The notes under the pieces are model-generated. The model saw nothing but the letters and a program-made list of their open reading frames with translations. It made no database searches and was not told where the DNA came from. From NCBI GenBank assembly GCA_033795365.1, contig JARYGU010000022.1, positions 23,560-87,559 on the forward strand: a stretch of 64,000 nucleotides of DNA, given 5' to 3'. Position 1 is the first letter of the stretch, and the number at the start of each line of letters is the position of its first letter. The DNA comes from JARYGU01 sp033795365. GTDB lineage: Bacteria; Pseudomonadota; Alphaproteobacteria; Rhizobiales; Rhizobiaceae. A program made the translations under genes and the position numbers. This document shows positions 27,419 through 35,739 of the stretch, piece after piece.

Positions 27419-28563
27419 CGGGTATGTCCTTTGGAATTCGGAATATCGTCGTCCTCGCTCACGCCCTTCGATGCCGGCATGAGAACGCGGAAGGTGGTTC
27501 GGTGATTCTGGCTGTCGCATTCGACGATGCCGCCGTGACCGCCGATGATCTTGGCAACGAGCGCGAGGCCCAGGCCGGAACCGTTGGTCTTCGTCGTGAT
27601 GAACGGGTCGAAGAGATGCGGCAAAAGGTCGGACGGCACGCCCGGCCCGTTGTCGTGCACGCAGAATTCGAGCGGCAGCGAGATCTTCTCCCGGGTTCCG
27701 GCGACCGAGAGCCTGATGCCCGGGCGATAGGCGGTCGTCAGCATGATCTCGCCATCCGCCTTGTCGCCGACCGCTTCGGCGGCGTTCTTGATCAGGTTCA
27801 GAAAGACCTGGACGAGCTGGTCGCGGTTGGCGAAGACCGGCGGAAGCGACGGATCGTAATTCTCGCTGATCTTGATGTTGCGCGCGAAGCCGGCCTTCGC
27901 GACCGCTTTCACGTGATCGAGCACCGAGTGGATGTTGAGCGGCACCCGGTCGACCGGGCGCTCGTCGGAAAAGACCTCCATCCGGTCCACCAGCGAGACG
28001 ATCCTGTCCGTCTCGTCGCAGATGAGCCGGGTCAGCGCGCGGTCTTCGTCGATCACCGAGGTTTCGAGGAGCTGTGCCGCGCCGCGAATGCCCGAAAGCG
28101 GGTTCTTGATCTCGTGGGCGAGCATGGAGGCCAGGCCGGTCACCGATCGCGCCGCGGCCCGGTGGGTCAGTTGACGGTCGATCTTGTCCGCCATGGAGCG
28201 CTCCTGGAAGACGATGACCACCGCTCCGGGCTCCCCAATCACGGGCGCGACATAGAGGTCGACGAGCTTGTCGGCGCCAAGGCGCGGCGAACTGAGGTCC
28301 ACCCGGTACTCGTTGACCGGAGCCCGCCGCTCGCGCACCTGCTCGATCAGCGTCAGCAAGGGGCTTCCGAACGGGATGAACGTATCGATGGCGTGGCGCG
28401 CCAGATACTGCGCGCTGGCGCCGAAGAAGGATTCCGCCTCCCAGTTGGCAAACGCGATGAGCCCTGCCTCGTCCACCAGGATGACCGGATTCTGGATGGC
28501 ATTCAGCACGGCCATGGCCAGAGTGTTGTCTGCGGCTTCGCCCTTGCCCGTGTCGTCCTTCAT
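27415..28563 (-). CDS. ntrB: Nitrogen regulation sensor kinase/phosphatase NtrB
   Basis: A 382-residue soluble histidine kinase. The N-terminal PAS domain (about residues 18-125) is followed by HisKA with the phospho-accepting His150 in MLAHEIKNPLSGI and a C-terminal HATPase_c domain (CVHDNGPGVP, GSGLGLALVAKI). It is controlled by PII proteins in the family and phosphorylates or dephosphorylates NtrC. It overlaps dusB upstream and ntrC downstream by 4 bases each, so the three genes form one unit. Confidence 0.96.
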   Translation of the reverse strand: MKDDTGKGEAADNTLAMAVLNAIQNPVILVDEAGLIAFANWEAESFFGASAQYLARHAIDTFIPFGSPLLTLIEQVRERRAPVNEYRVDLSSPRLGADKLVDLYVAPVIGEPGAVVIVFQERSMADKIDRQLTHRAAARSVTGLASMLAHEIKNPLSGIRGAAQLLETSVIDEDRALTRLICDETDRIVSLVDRMEVFSDERPVDRVPLNIHSVLDHVKAVAKAGFARNIKISENYDPSLPPVFANRDQLVQVFLNLIKNAAEAVGDKADGEIMLTTAYRPGIRLSVAGTREKISLPLEFCVHDNGPGVPSDLLPHLFDPFITTKTNGSGLGLALVAKIIGGHGGIVECDSQNHRTTFRVLMPASKGVSEDDDIPNSKGHTR

Positions 28564-29591
28564 GCCGCCCTCGCCTTCCCAAAGTTCTGTTCGCCATGGC
28601 GGACCAATGCTTCAACCATATGACCGACGACGTATTCCGGATCGCGCGACGTCATGATCGCCGCTCTGGAGTCTGCCGACAGATCCGGTGCATGCCGTTC
28701 AAGGTACCAGCCGAGATGCTTGCGGGCGTGCCTCAGGCCCGCCTCCGCGCCGTAGAAGTCCAGCATGGCACGATAGTGCTCGACGACGAGCGCCGGAAGC
28801 TCTTCGCGGCCCGGAGCGCCGCAGGCGCCGGCAAGGACGGCCGGGTGCCAGGGCCGGCCCTGCGCCGAGCGTCCGACCATCACCGCATCCGCTCCGGATC
28901 GGCGCAGGATCTCCGCCGCGTCTTCGACGGTATCGACATCGCCGTTGGCGACGAGCGGAACGCCGATGCGCTCCCTGACGGCGCGGATGGCATCCCAGTC
29001 CGCCCGGCCCTCGTAGAACTGCATGCGGGTGCGCCCATGGACCGTGATCATCCGCGCGCCTGCGTTTTCCGCCCGCGCCGCGATCTCGGGCGCATTGATG
29101 CTGTCATGGTCCCAGCCGAGCCGCATCTTCACGGTGACCGGCACCTCGACCGCCCCAACCGTCGCCTCGATCAGCCTCAGCGCATGATCGGGGTCGCGCA
29201 TCAGCGCCGAGCCGGAATAACCGCCGATCACCTTCTTGGCCGGGCAACCCATGTTGATGTCGATGATGTCGGCGCCGTTCGCCTCGGCGACCTTGGCGGC
29301 CTCGGCCATCCATTTCGCTTCGCATCCGGCAAGCTGCACCATGTGCGGGCGGATGCCGCTGTTGCGGATGCGTGTCCAGGACTCGCGGGAATTGCCAGCC
29401 AGTTCGCGGCTCGCCACCATCTCGGTCACCACGAGGCCCGCGCCGAAACGCCATGCCAATTCGCGGAACGGCAGGTCCGTGACGCCGGACATCGGTGCCA
29501 GGACCACGCGGTTGCGCAGCGTCTGCCGGTCGACGACGAGCGGTTCGGACAAAGACGATGCGAGCAAATGCTTATCTTTCAAGCAAACCAT
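28560..29591 (-). CDS. dusB: tRNA-dihydrouridine synthase (DusB/NifR3)
   Basis: A 343-residue FMN enzyme that reduces uridines in the D loop of tRNA. FMN-binding and catalytic motifs are LAPMSGVTDLPFRELAW, the catalytic cysteine in NMGCPAKKVIGGYSGSALM, and VHGRTRMQFYEG. It is the promoter-proximal gene of the nifR3-ntrB-ntrC operon long known in rhizobia. An N-terminal leader of about 18 residues precedes the conserved core, so the true start may be slightly internal. Confidence 0.94.
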   Translation of the reverse strand: MVCLKDKHLLASSLSEPLVVDRQTLRNRVVLAPMSGVTDLPFRELAWRFGAGLVVTEMVASRELAGNSRESWTRIRNSGIRPHMVQLAGCEAKWMAEAAKVAEANGADIIDINMGCPAKKVIGGYSGSALMRDPDHALRLIEATVGAVEVPVTVKMRLGWDHDSINAPEIAARAENAGARMITVHGRTRMQFYEGRADWDAIRAVRERIGVPLVANGDVDTVEDAAEILRRSGADAVMVGRSAQGRPWHPAVLAGACGAPGREELPALVVEHYRAMLDFYGAEAGLRHARKHLGWYLERHAPDLSADSRAAIMTSRDPEYVVGHMVEALVRHGEQNFGKARAA

Positions 29592-29723
29592 ACTTCTGCA
29601 CTATTTTTAGCCATTGTTCTCACGCTTGCCAAGCCGTTTTAGGAGGCAAATGCAAAATTCCGGAAGATGCTGGAATTGCGCGCCCGTCCGGTCTAAACGA
29701 TTTCAAAACGCTTTGAAACTGGG

Positions 29724-30962
29724 GTGGATCGGTTGAGACCGCAGCCGGACAGCAACATTTCCTTCGGTATCGTCATCGTTGCGGCTGGCCGCGGCGAACG
29801 TGCCGGCGCGCATATCGAAGGTCCGAAGCAATATCGGCGCATCGGCGGCAAGCCTGTGATCTCCCATACGCTCGATCTTTTCATCGGCTGGCCGCAGGCC
29901 CGGCGGATCGTCGCCGTGATTCACCCCGACGATACGGAATTGTTCGAGAAGGCCCGGCAGGCCGCGCAACCCGCAGGCGACCGCCTCGTCACCATTCATG
30001 GAGGCGCGACACGGCAGCTTTCGGTGCTTGCCGGGCTTGAAGCCCTTGCCCGCAATGCCGTCACCCATGTCCTGATCCAGGATGCGGTGCGCCCCTTTGT
30101 CGACCCCTCGATCCTCGAGCGCACCGTCGATGCTTTGCGGAATGGCGATCGCGCGGTGCTGCCGGCAGTCGCGGTGGCAGACACGCTGAAGCGCGCCGAG
30201 GTGGGCGGCTTCGTGACGGAGACCGTGCCGCGCGCCGGGCTTTATGCCGCGCAGACGCCCCAGTCCTTCGATTTCCCGTCGATCCTCGATGCGCATCGAA
30301 GGGCGGCCAGCTCCGGCCGTTCCGATTTCACCGACGACGCCTCGATCGCCGAATGGGCGGGCATTCCGGTGCGCCTGATCGAGGGAGCGGCCGGAAACGT
30401 CAAACTGACCCTGCAGAAGGATATCGTCATGGCCGACGAGCGGCTTGCCGCATCCCCGAAAGCCATCCTCCCGGATGTCAGAACCGGTAACGGCTACGAC
30501 GTCCATCAGCTCGTCGAAGGGGACGGCGTGACCTTGTGCGGCATTTTCCTGCCGCACGACCGGAAGCTTCTCGGCCATTCGGATGCCGACGTCGCGCTGC
30601 ACGCGCTGACCGATGCACTGCTTGCGACCTGCGGCGCGGGAGACATCGGCGATCATTTCCCCCCGTCGGACCCGCAATGGAAGGGGGCTCCGTCGCGGAT
30701 CTTTCTCGAACGCGCCGCCGAGATCGTTCGCGGCAAGGGCGGCGTCATCATGAATGCGGATATCTCCCTCATTGCCGAAGCGCCGAAGATCGGACCGCGG
30801 CGCGAGGAGATGCGGCGCAACCTCGCCGGCATGCTCGGCATTTCGCTGGACCGCTGCTCTGTGAAGGCGACGACGAACGAGAAGATCGGCTTTGTCGGCC
30901 GCCGCGAAGGCATCGCCGCCATCGCCACGGCAACCGTCGTCTACGGAGGCAACGGCGCATGA
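29724..30962 (+). CDS. ispDF: Bifunctional IspD/IspF isoprenoid enzyme
   Basis: A 412-residue fusion catalysing two non-consecutive MEP-pathway steps. The N-terminal MEP cytidylyltransferase has IVIVAAGRGERAG and GPKQYRRIGGKPV. The C-terminal MECDP synthase starts at RTGNGYDVHQL and has the metal ligands in DVH and HSDADVALHALTDALL. The start is GTG at 29724. IspDF fusions are usual in alphaproteobacteria. It overlaps the following cinA-like gene by 4 bases and is divergent from dusB. Confidence 0.95.
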   Translation: MDRLRPQPDSNISFGIVIVAAGRGERAGAHIEGPKQYRRIGGKPVISHTLDLFIGWPQARRIVAVIHPDDTELFEKARQAAQPAGDRLVTIHGGATRQLSVLAGLEALARNAVTHVLIQDAVRPFVDPSILERTVDALRNGDRAVLPAVAVADTLKRAEVGGFVTETVPRAGLYAAQTPQSFDFPSILDAHRRAASSGRSDFTDDASIAEWAGIPVRLIEGAAGNVKLTLQKDIVMADERLAASPKAILPDVRTGNGYDVHQLVEGDGVTLCGIFLPHDRKLLGHSDADVALHALTDALLATCGAGDIGDHFPPSDPQWKGAPSRIFLERAAEIVRGKGGVIMNADISLIAEAPKIGPRREEMRRNLAGMLGISLDRCSVKATTNEKIGFVGRREGIAAIATATVVYGGNGA

Positions 30963-31459
30963 GCATGTGGCCGCCGGATATCGAGGAAAGCGCGAGACGG
31001 ATCGTCGGCGATTTCACTGCCCGCAATTTCATGGTGGCGACCGCCGAATCCTGTACCGGCGGCCTGATTGCAGGTGCGCTGACGGAGGTCTCCGGTTCGT
31101 CTGCGGTGGTCGACCGCGGCTTCGTCACCTATTCCAATCTCGCCAAGGAGCAGATGCTCGGCGTCGATCCCGCCACGCTTTCGGCTCACGGCGCGGTATC
31201 GCGCGAGACGGCGCTGGAAATGGCTTCGGGAGCCCTCTCCCGGTCGCAGGCCACGCTATCGATCGCCGTCACCGGTATCGCCGGTCCGGGCGGCGGCTCG
31301 GCGGAAAAGCCGGTCGGGCTCGTCCATCTCGCAGCCGCCCATGCCGACGGCAGGACGCTTCACCGCGAAATGCGCTACGGCGATGTCGGCCGCCACCGCA
31401 TCCGGCTCGCCACGGTGCGCACGGCGCTGGAGATGCTTGTCGAGATGGGCGGTACGTGA
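30959..31459 (+). CDS. CinA C-terminal domain protein (nicotinamide-nucleotide amidase-like)
   Basis: A 166-residue protein consisting only of the CinA/PncC amidohydrolase domain. TAESCTGGLIAGALT and AVTGIAGPGGGS are the family signatures, with the catalytic Ser in ESCTGG. Members deamidate NMN to nicotinate mononucleotide in pyridine nucleotide recycling. The ATG at 30959 overlaps the ispDF stop (ATGA); an ATG at 30965 is also possible. Convergent with the ratA-like gene. Confidence 0.9.
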   Translation: MSMWPPDIEESARRIVGDFTARNFMVATAESCTGGLIAGALTEVSGSSAVVDRGFVTYSNLAKEQMLGVDPATLSAHGAVSRETALEMASGALSRSQATLSIAVTGIAGPGGGSAEKPVGLVHLAAAHADGRTLHREMRYGDVGRHRIRLATVRTALEMLVEMGGT

Positions 31460-31481
31460 CCGCCGCGAAGATGCGGCCCGG

Positions 31482-31952
31482 TCAAACCGGCGGGCTCTGT
31501 TCCCTCGCGGCATAGATCACGTCCGCCCGCGTTTCGAAGGCCTCGGTGAACATGCGGAAAGCGCGGTCGAACATCGATCCCATCAGCGCTCCGAGGATAC
31601 GGCTCTTGAACTCGTAATCGATGAAGAAGTGCACGCGGCAGGCATCGTCGCCCGTCGGCTCGAAGCGCCAGCGATTGTCGAGATAGCGGAACGGACCGTC
31701 GATATATTTCACGTCGATTGCGTGTTCCGGCTCGCTGAGCAGAACCTGGGTGGTGAATGTTTCGCGGATCGCCTTGTAACCGACCGTCATGTCGGCGATC
31801 AGCAGTTCCTTTCCGTCGCGCTCCTTGCGGGAGCGGATGGTGAGCCCCTCGCAGAGCGGCAGGAACTCGGGATAACGCTCGATATCGGCGACGAGCGCGA
31901 ACATGTTGTCCGGCGTGTGCGGCACCTGCCGGTGGGTTTCGAACTTGGGCAT
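31482..31952 (-). CDS. RatA/COQ10-type START-fold protein
   Basis: A 156-residue SRPBCC (START-like) lipid-binding domain beginning MPKFETHRQVPHTPDNMFAL. Annotated in databases either as RatA toxin or as coenzyme Q-binding COQ10; in alphaproteobacteria a quinone-chaperone role is more plausible than toxicity. In related rhizobia, as I recall, it follows lipA directly; here PhyH-, VOC- and higBA-type genes separate them. It starts only 3 bases after the higA stop, so it may be transcribed from the higBA promoter. Confidence 0.85.
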   Translation of the reverse strand: MPKFETHRQVPHTPDNMFALVADIERYPEFLPLCEGLTIRSRKERDGKELLIADMTVGYKAIRETFTTQVLLSEPEHAIDVKYIDGPFRYLDNRWRFEPTGDDACRVHFFIDYEFKSRILGALMGSMFDRAFRMFTEAFETRADVIYAAREQSPPV

Positions 31953-31955
31953 ATG

Positions 31956-32252
31956 TCAGGCAGCCTCTACCGGCTTGATACTATCGAGATTAGCGGCCTG
32001 CTTTCGTGCTATCGAAAGATCGAACGTCCGCTGCAGGTTGAGCCAGAATTCCGGGCTATTGCCGAAATATCGCGAAAGCCGCAGGGCCGTATCCGCACTG
32101 ATACCGTTCTGGCCGCGCAAAATCCGCTCGATACGCGTACGCGGAATCCCCATGTCTCCGGCAGCGCGATAGGCCGACACGCCATATTCCCTCAAAAAAT
32201 CCTCTTTCAGGATTTCCCCGGGATGGATTGGATCGTCTGGAATGAACTGCAT
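31956..32252 (-). CDS. higA: HigA-family antitoxin (copy 1)
   Basis: A 98-residue XRE-type antitoxin, start MQFIPDDPIHPGEILKEDF. The helix-turn-helix includes GVSAYRAAGDMGIPRTRIER and the tail NSPEFWLNLQRTFDL is the HigA family hallmark. It neutralises HigB and represses its own operon. The higB reading frame extends 46 bases into this gene, an unusually long overlap. Base composition is slightly lower in GC than the surrounding core genes. Confidence 0.92.
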   Translation of the reverse strand: MQFIPDDPIHPGEILKEDFLREYGVSAYRAAGDMGIPRTRIERILRGQNGISADTALRLSRYFGNSPEFWLNLQRTFDLSIARKQAANLDSIKPVEAA

Positions 32253-32545
32253 ATGCTTTCGTCCTGGTGGTAATCGCAAAACTCGACATCAAAGGCGCCG
32301 CCGTCAAGCCAGCGGAAGCATAAACGCCATTGATCGTTCACGCGGATGGAATGCTGTCCTTGGCGATCGCCATGCAACGCCTCAAGCCTGTTGCTCGGCG
32401 GAACCCGCAGATCGTCAAGTACGGTCGATGCGTCTCTGGCCATAAGCTTGCGCCTTGCACGAGCCAGAACATCCGCCGGGAACCGCTTGCTCTTGCCCGA
32501 GAGGAACAGGGCTTCTGTCTCTCGATTGCGGAAACTTCTGATCAT
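32207..32545 (-). CDS. higB: HigB-type toxin of the RelE superfamily with C-terminal extension
   Basis: A 112-residue ribosome-dependent mRNA interferase-type toxin. The core MIRSFRNRETEALF...VPPSNRLEALHGDRQGQHSIR...WRLCFRW...VEFCDYH matches HigB proteins of about 93 residues. Most end at the DYH motif; here CAG replaces the stop and 19 further residues (from QDESICS) follow, overlapping higA by 46 bases. The toxin-first order with higA downstream is standard for HigBA. Putative operator just upstream at 32555-32571. Confidence 0.88.
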   Translation of the reverse strand: MIRSFRNRETEALFLSGKSKRFPADVLARARRKLMARDASTVLDDLRVPPSNRLEALHGDRQGQHSIRVNDQWRLCFRWLDGGAFDVEFCDYHQDESICSSFQTIQSIPGKS

Positions 32546-32554
32546 CGGAATCAA

Positions 32555-32571
32555 GTATCGCAAGCCGATAC
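32555..32571. promoter_or_regulatory. Putative higBA operator (copy 1)
   Basis: GTATCG-N5-CGATAC, a perfect 6-bp-arm inverted repeat ending 10 bases upstream of the higB ATG. It overlaps a GATACT sequence on the minus strand that could act as the -10 element. HigA antitoxins typically bind such sites to autorepress. Confidence 0.55.
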
Positions 32572-32845
32572 GAAAATCCAGTGAGCGCGGCACGATAGCC
32601 GTCCCCAGGCCTTGAGCTAGTGTGCGCCTTCGAGCGTTGCAAGTAGCCGCCTTGTCGCGGCACGGGATTTCGTGCAGTTCAGCTTGCTGAAAAAATTTCC
32701 GTGAAGCACTCTGTTCGCCTGATTGTCGCAGAACATCCGGTTTTGCGCATCGCAAATATCAGTCGCGAAATCGATTCAAAACTCGGGATTTTCGCGACAG
32801 TAGCTTGAGCCCAAAATCTTAACACCACATCGGAGTTCGCCGCCC

Positions 32846-33484
32846 TTGCTGAAGCTGGACCATCTCACCGTGATAGCCCCAACGCTGAACGAGGGGGTTT
32901 CGCATGTCCGCAATTGCCTTGATCTCGATGTGCCTTTTGGAACACGCCACGATTACATGGGCACTCATAATCATCGGCTTCAGCTCGAAGGCTCCATCTA
33001 TCTGGAAATCGTGGCTCTTGACCCGGACGGAATAGAGCCGGATCGGCCTCGTTGGTTCGACCTCGACAATCAGGAGAAAGTCAGATCGGACTGGAATGAA
33101 GGCCGTCGCCTGCGAGGGTGGGTGGCGAACACGGAAATCATTGATGCCGTTCTTTCAACCCACGGCGCGATTTTCGGCGACATGATTCCTCTTCCAACGG
33201 CAGGCCCGAATTTCACTTTCACCATCCCAAAGGATGGCTCGCTTCCGCTCGACGGCGCGGCTCCCTCGATCATCGACCATCGGGGCGACTCCAGCTATGT
33301 GGCCTCGATTCCTGATCTGGGTGCCCGCCTTCGTTCTTTTACTCTGGAACATCCAGACCCGGCCGCAATCGAGACGCTTTATCGCGAACTTTCCATTGAG
33401 CATCCGCCACTGCTCGTTCAGGCCCCCGAAATCCGCTACCGGGCGCTCATCGAAACACCAAATGGATTGAGAGAGCTGACCTGA
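32846..33484 (+). CDS. VOC-superfamily (glyoxalase-like) protein
   Basis: A 212-residue protein starting at TTG 32846 (LKLDHLTVIAP). The N-terminal beta-alpha-beta-beta unit with LDHLTV and ETPNGLREL near the C-terminus resembles the glyoxalase-like domain family (Glyoxalase_3 type). The substrate is unknown. It lies in the same probable insertion as higBA and is convergent with the PhyH-type gene. The metal ligands of classic glyoxalases are not clear. Confidence 0.75.
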   Translation: MLKLDHLTVIAPTLNEGVSHVRNCLDLDVPFGTRHDYMGTHNHRLQLEGSIYLEIVALDPDGIEPDRPRWFDLDNQEKVRSDWNEGRRLRGWVANTEIIDAVLSTHGAIFGDMIPLPTAGPNFTFTIPKDGSLPLDGAAPSIIDHRGDSSYVASIPDLGARLRSFTLEHPDPAAIETLYRELSIEHPPLLVQAPEIRYRALIETPNGLRELT

Positions 33485-33571
33485 ACCGCGGAGATATTTG
33501 CGACAGAATGTGGGTTCGGCTGGCAGGAATTCCAAATCCAGCTTTTCCAGGATGCGGCCGGTGACGAGAGC

Positions 33572-34630
33572 TCAGCCCTGCTTGGCTGCTGCGCGCTGGC
33601 GCGGATAGACGCGGCCGATTTCGCGCCAGATCGGGCGCGACAGGCCGAAGCGGACCATCAGGTCCTCGAAGAACCAGGAGATGACCTCCTTGCGCCCCTT
33701 GACGAAGGGCAGATGCGCCGTGTCGAGGTTCACGAAAGGCAGGAACGGGTTCGGCCGCTGCGAGGCGTAGAGCTCGACCCGGATCGACGGCCTTTCCGAA
33801 CGCCCGCGCGCATGGAAGCCGAACGTGTCGCCGACGACCAGCGTATTGGCCGGGACGGCGAATTTGGTCGGCTCCGGCATGTGCAGCCGCTTCAGCTCGT
33901 CGCGGCGCACACGGAAGGCGCCGCCGGCAGCCCCACCGGTCGAGGCAAGAATGCTCTTGCGCTTCTGCCAGGCGAGCCGGCGCTTCGTCAGCTTGTGCGA
34001 GCCGGGAACATAGGTGAAGGGTCCCTCGTCCTCCGGCACGTCGTAGAGGAAGAACCAGGCCTTGGCGGTCGAATGGAACGTGTCCATGTGCAGGTCGGTC
34101 TGCGGATCCTGCTTGGTGGCGACCGGCGAAGCATTGGCGAAGATCGTCTGGACGCTCAGGACCGGCTCGACATTGAAGCCGCCGACATAGCGCACGATGT
34201 TCTGCCATTCCTTGTTGTCGAGGAAGGCCTTGACCGCTGGAAGCTTGGCGACGGTCTCCGGCGTCAGCGCGATGCGCCGCGTGACGGCGTTGCCTTCCGT
34301 CATCTCGCGGGCCGGCGCCTCCAGGGCCTCCACCTCCTTCACGAGCTGGCGAAAGACCTCTTCCGGCAGGAGCCCGCGCTTTTCGACATATCCCTTCTCT
34401 TCGAACATCCGGCGATCGGCGTCCGAGATGATATGGCTGAGGCGCTTGCGCCGCCATTCGACGATCCTCGCCGTCGTCTTAACCCGCCAGATATGCAGGC
34501 CCTTCCGGTTCAGCCTCGCGCTGCCGATGATCGGATTCTTGCCGAAACCCTTGGCACCCGTGAAAACCTCGAAAGCATACCAGGGCGACAGAACGATCGC
34601 CTTCAACGAGGGCAGAAATCCGCTTTTCAT
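33572..34630 (-). CDS. Phytanoyl-CoA dioxygenase family protein
   Basis: A 352-residue Fe(II)/2-oxoglutarate-dependent oxygenase of the PhyH family. The iron ligands are in TDLHMDTFHS (His-X-Asp) and the distal His in TFGFHARG; an Arg of RGRSERPSIR should bind 2-oxoglutarate. The ATG at 34630 has GGGAAG upstream; an ATG at 34666 would give a longer form. The substrate is unknown; family members oxidise lipids and small metabolites. It sits between lipA and the higBA/VOC cluster. Confidence 0.85.
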   Translation of the reverse strand: MKSGFLPSLKAIVLSPWYAFEVFTGAKGFGKNPIIGSARLNRKGLHIWRVKTTARIVEWRRKRLSHIISDADRRMFEEKGYVEKRGLLPEEVFRQLVKEVEALEAPAREMTEGNAVTRRIALTPETVAKLPAVKAFLDNKEWQNIVRYVGGFNVEPVLSVQTIFANASPVATKQDPQTDLHMDTFHSTAKAWFFLYDVPEDEGPFTYVPGSHKLTKRRLAWQKRKSILASTGGAAGGAFRVRRDELKRLHMPEPTKFAVPANTLVVGDTFGFHARGRSERPSIRVELYASQRPNPFLPFVNLDTAHLPFVKGRKEVISWFFEDLMVRFGLSRPIWREIGRVYPRQRAAAKQG

Positions 34631-34698
34631 CAACCGCTTCCCTGATTCCACTGCGAGGGCCGGCATTCGCGGCGGCCCGGAGATAAGCGGAGGGAAAT

Positions 34699-35658
34699 CT
34701 AGCCGAGTTTTGCCGCCCGCGCCAGCTTCAGACGCGCGAAGTCGTCGCCGGCGTGGTGCGACGAACGGGTGAGCGGGCTCGATGACACCATCAGGAAACC
34801 CTTGGTGTAGGCGACCGTCTCGTAAGACTTGAATTCGTCCGGCGTGACGAACTTTTCCACCTTGTGGTGCTTGCGCGTCGGCTGCAGATACTGGCCGATC
34901 GTCAGGAAGTCGACATCCGCCGTCCTGAGGTCGTCCATGAGCTGCAGCACCTCGTTGCGCTCCTCACCGAGGCCAACCATGATGCCGGACTTGGTGAACA
35001 TCGTCGGGTCCAGCTCCTTCACGCGCTGCAGCAGCCGGATGGAGTGGAAGTAGCGCGCACCGGGGCGAACCGTCAGATAATTCGACGGCACGGTCTCCAG
35101 ATTGTGGTTGAAGACGTCCGGCTTGGCTGCGACGACTCGCTCGAGCGCACCGGGCTTGCGCAGAAAGTCCGGCGTCAGGATCTCGATGGTCGTTGCCGGC
35201 GAGGCGGCGCGAATGGCGAAGATCACCTTCTCGAAATGCTCGGCGCCGCCGTCCTCCAGGTCGTCGCGGTCGACGGAGGTGATGACGACGTGGGAAAGGC
35301 CCATCTGCTTGACGGCCTTGGCGACGTTTTCCGGCTCGTCCATGTCGAGCGCGTTCGGCCGGCCGGTCGAAACGTTGCAGAAGGCGCAGGCGCGGGTACA
35401 GATCTCGCCCATGATCATGAAGGTCGCGTGCTTCTTGTCCCAGCACTCGCCTATATTCGGGCAGCCCGCCTCCTCGCAGACGGTGACGAGCTTGTGCGAG
35501 CGTACGATCTCGCGGGTTTCCTGATAGCCTTTGGAAACCGGCGCCCGCACGCGGATCCATTCCGGCTTGCGCAGCATCTCCGTATCGGGCCTGTTCGCCT
35601 TTTCCGGGTGCCTGACGCGCTTTTCCTCGATATTGGTCCTGTCAAGGATGGTGACCAT
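34699..35658 (-). CDS. lipA: Lipoyl synthase
   Basis: A 319-residue radical-SAM enzyme that inserts two sulfurs into octanoyl groups on lipoyl domains. The auxiliary cluster motif CEEAGCPNIGEC and the radical-SAM CTRACAFC are intact. It follows lpd on the same strand and supplies the cofactor for the PDH E2 and lipoylated E1-beta encoded upstream. Confidence 0.97.
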   Translation of the reverse strand: MVTILDRTNIEEKRVRHPEKANRPDTEMLRKPEWIRVRAPVSKGYQETREIVRSHKLVTVCEEAGCPNIGECWDKKHATFMIMGEICTRACAFCNVSTGRPNALDMDEPENVAKAVKQMGLSHVVITSVDRDDLEDGGAEHFEKVIFAIRAASPATTIEILTPDFLRKPGALERVVAAKPDVFNHNLETVPSNYLTVRPGARYFHSIRLLQRVKELDPTMFTKSGIMVGLGEERNEVLQLMDDLRTADVDFLTIGQYLQPTRKHHKVEKFVTPDEFKSYETVAYTKGFLMVSSSPLTRSSHHAGDDFARLKLARAAKLG

Positions 35659-35739
35659 GACGTCTTTCCGTTTTGCGGCGCCGGATTTTTCCGGCAGAGT
35701 GCCCGCACCCGCCTAGATAGGGACAGGAGCGGGCGAAGA

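Noticed and set aside
25358..27505. 715-codon plus-strand frame
   Set aside because: Antisense to ntrY and ntrC; no recognisable motif.
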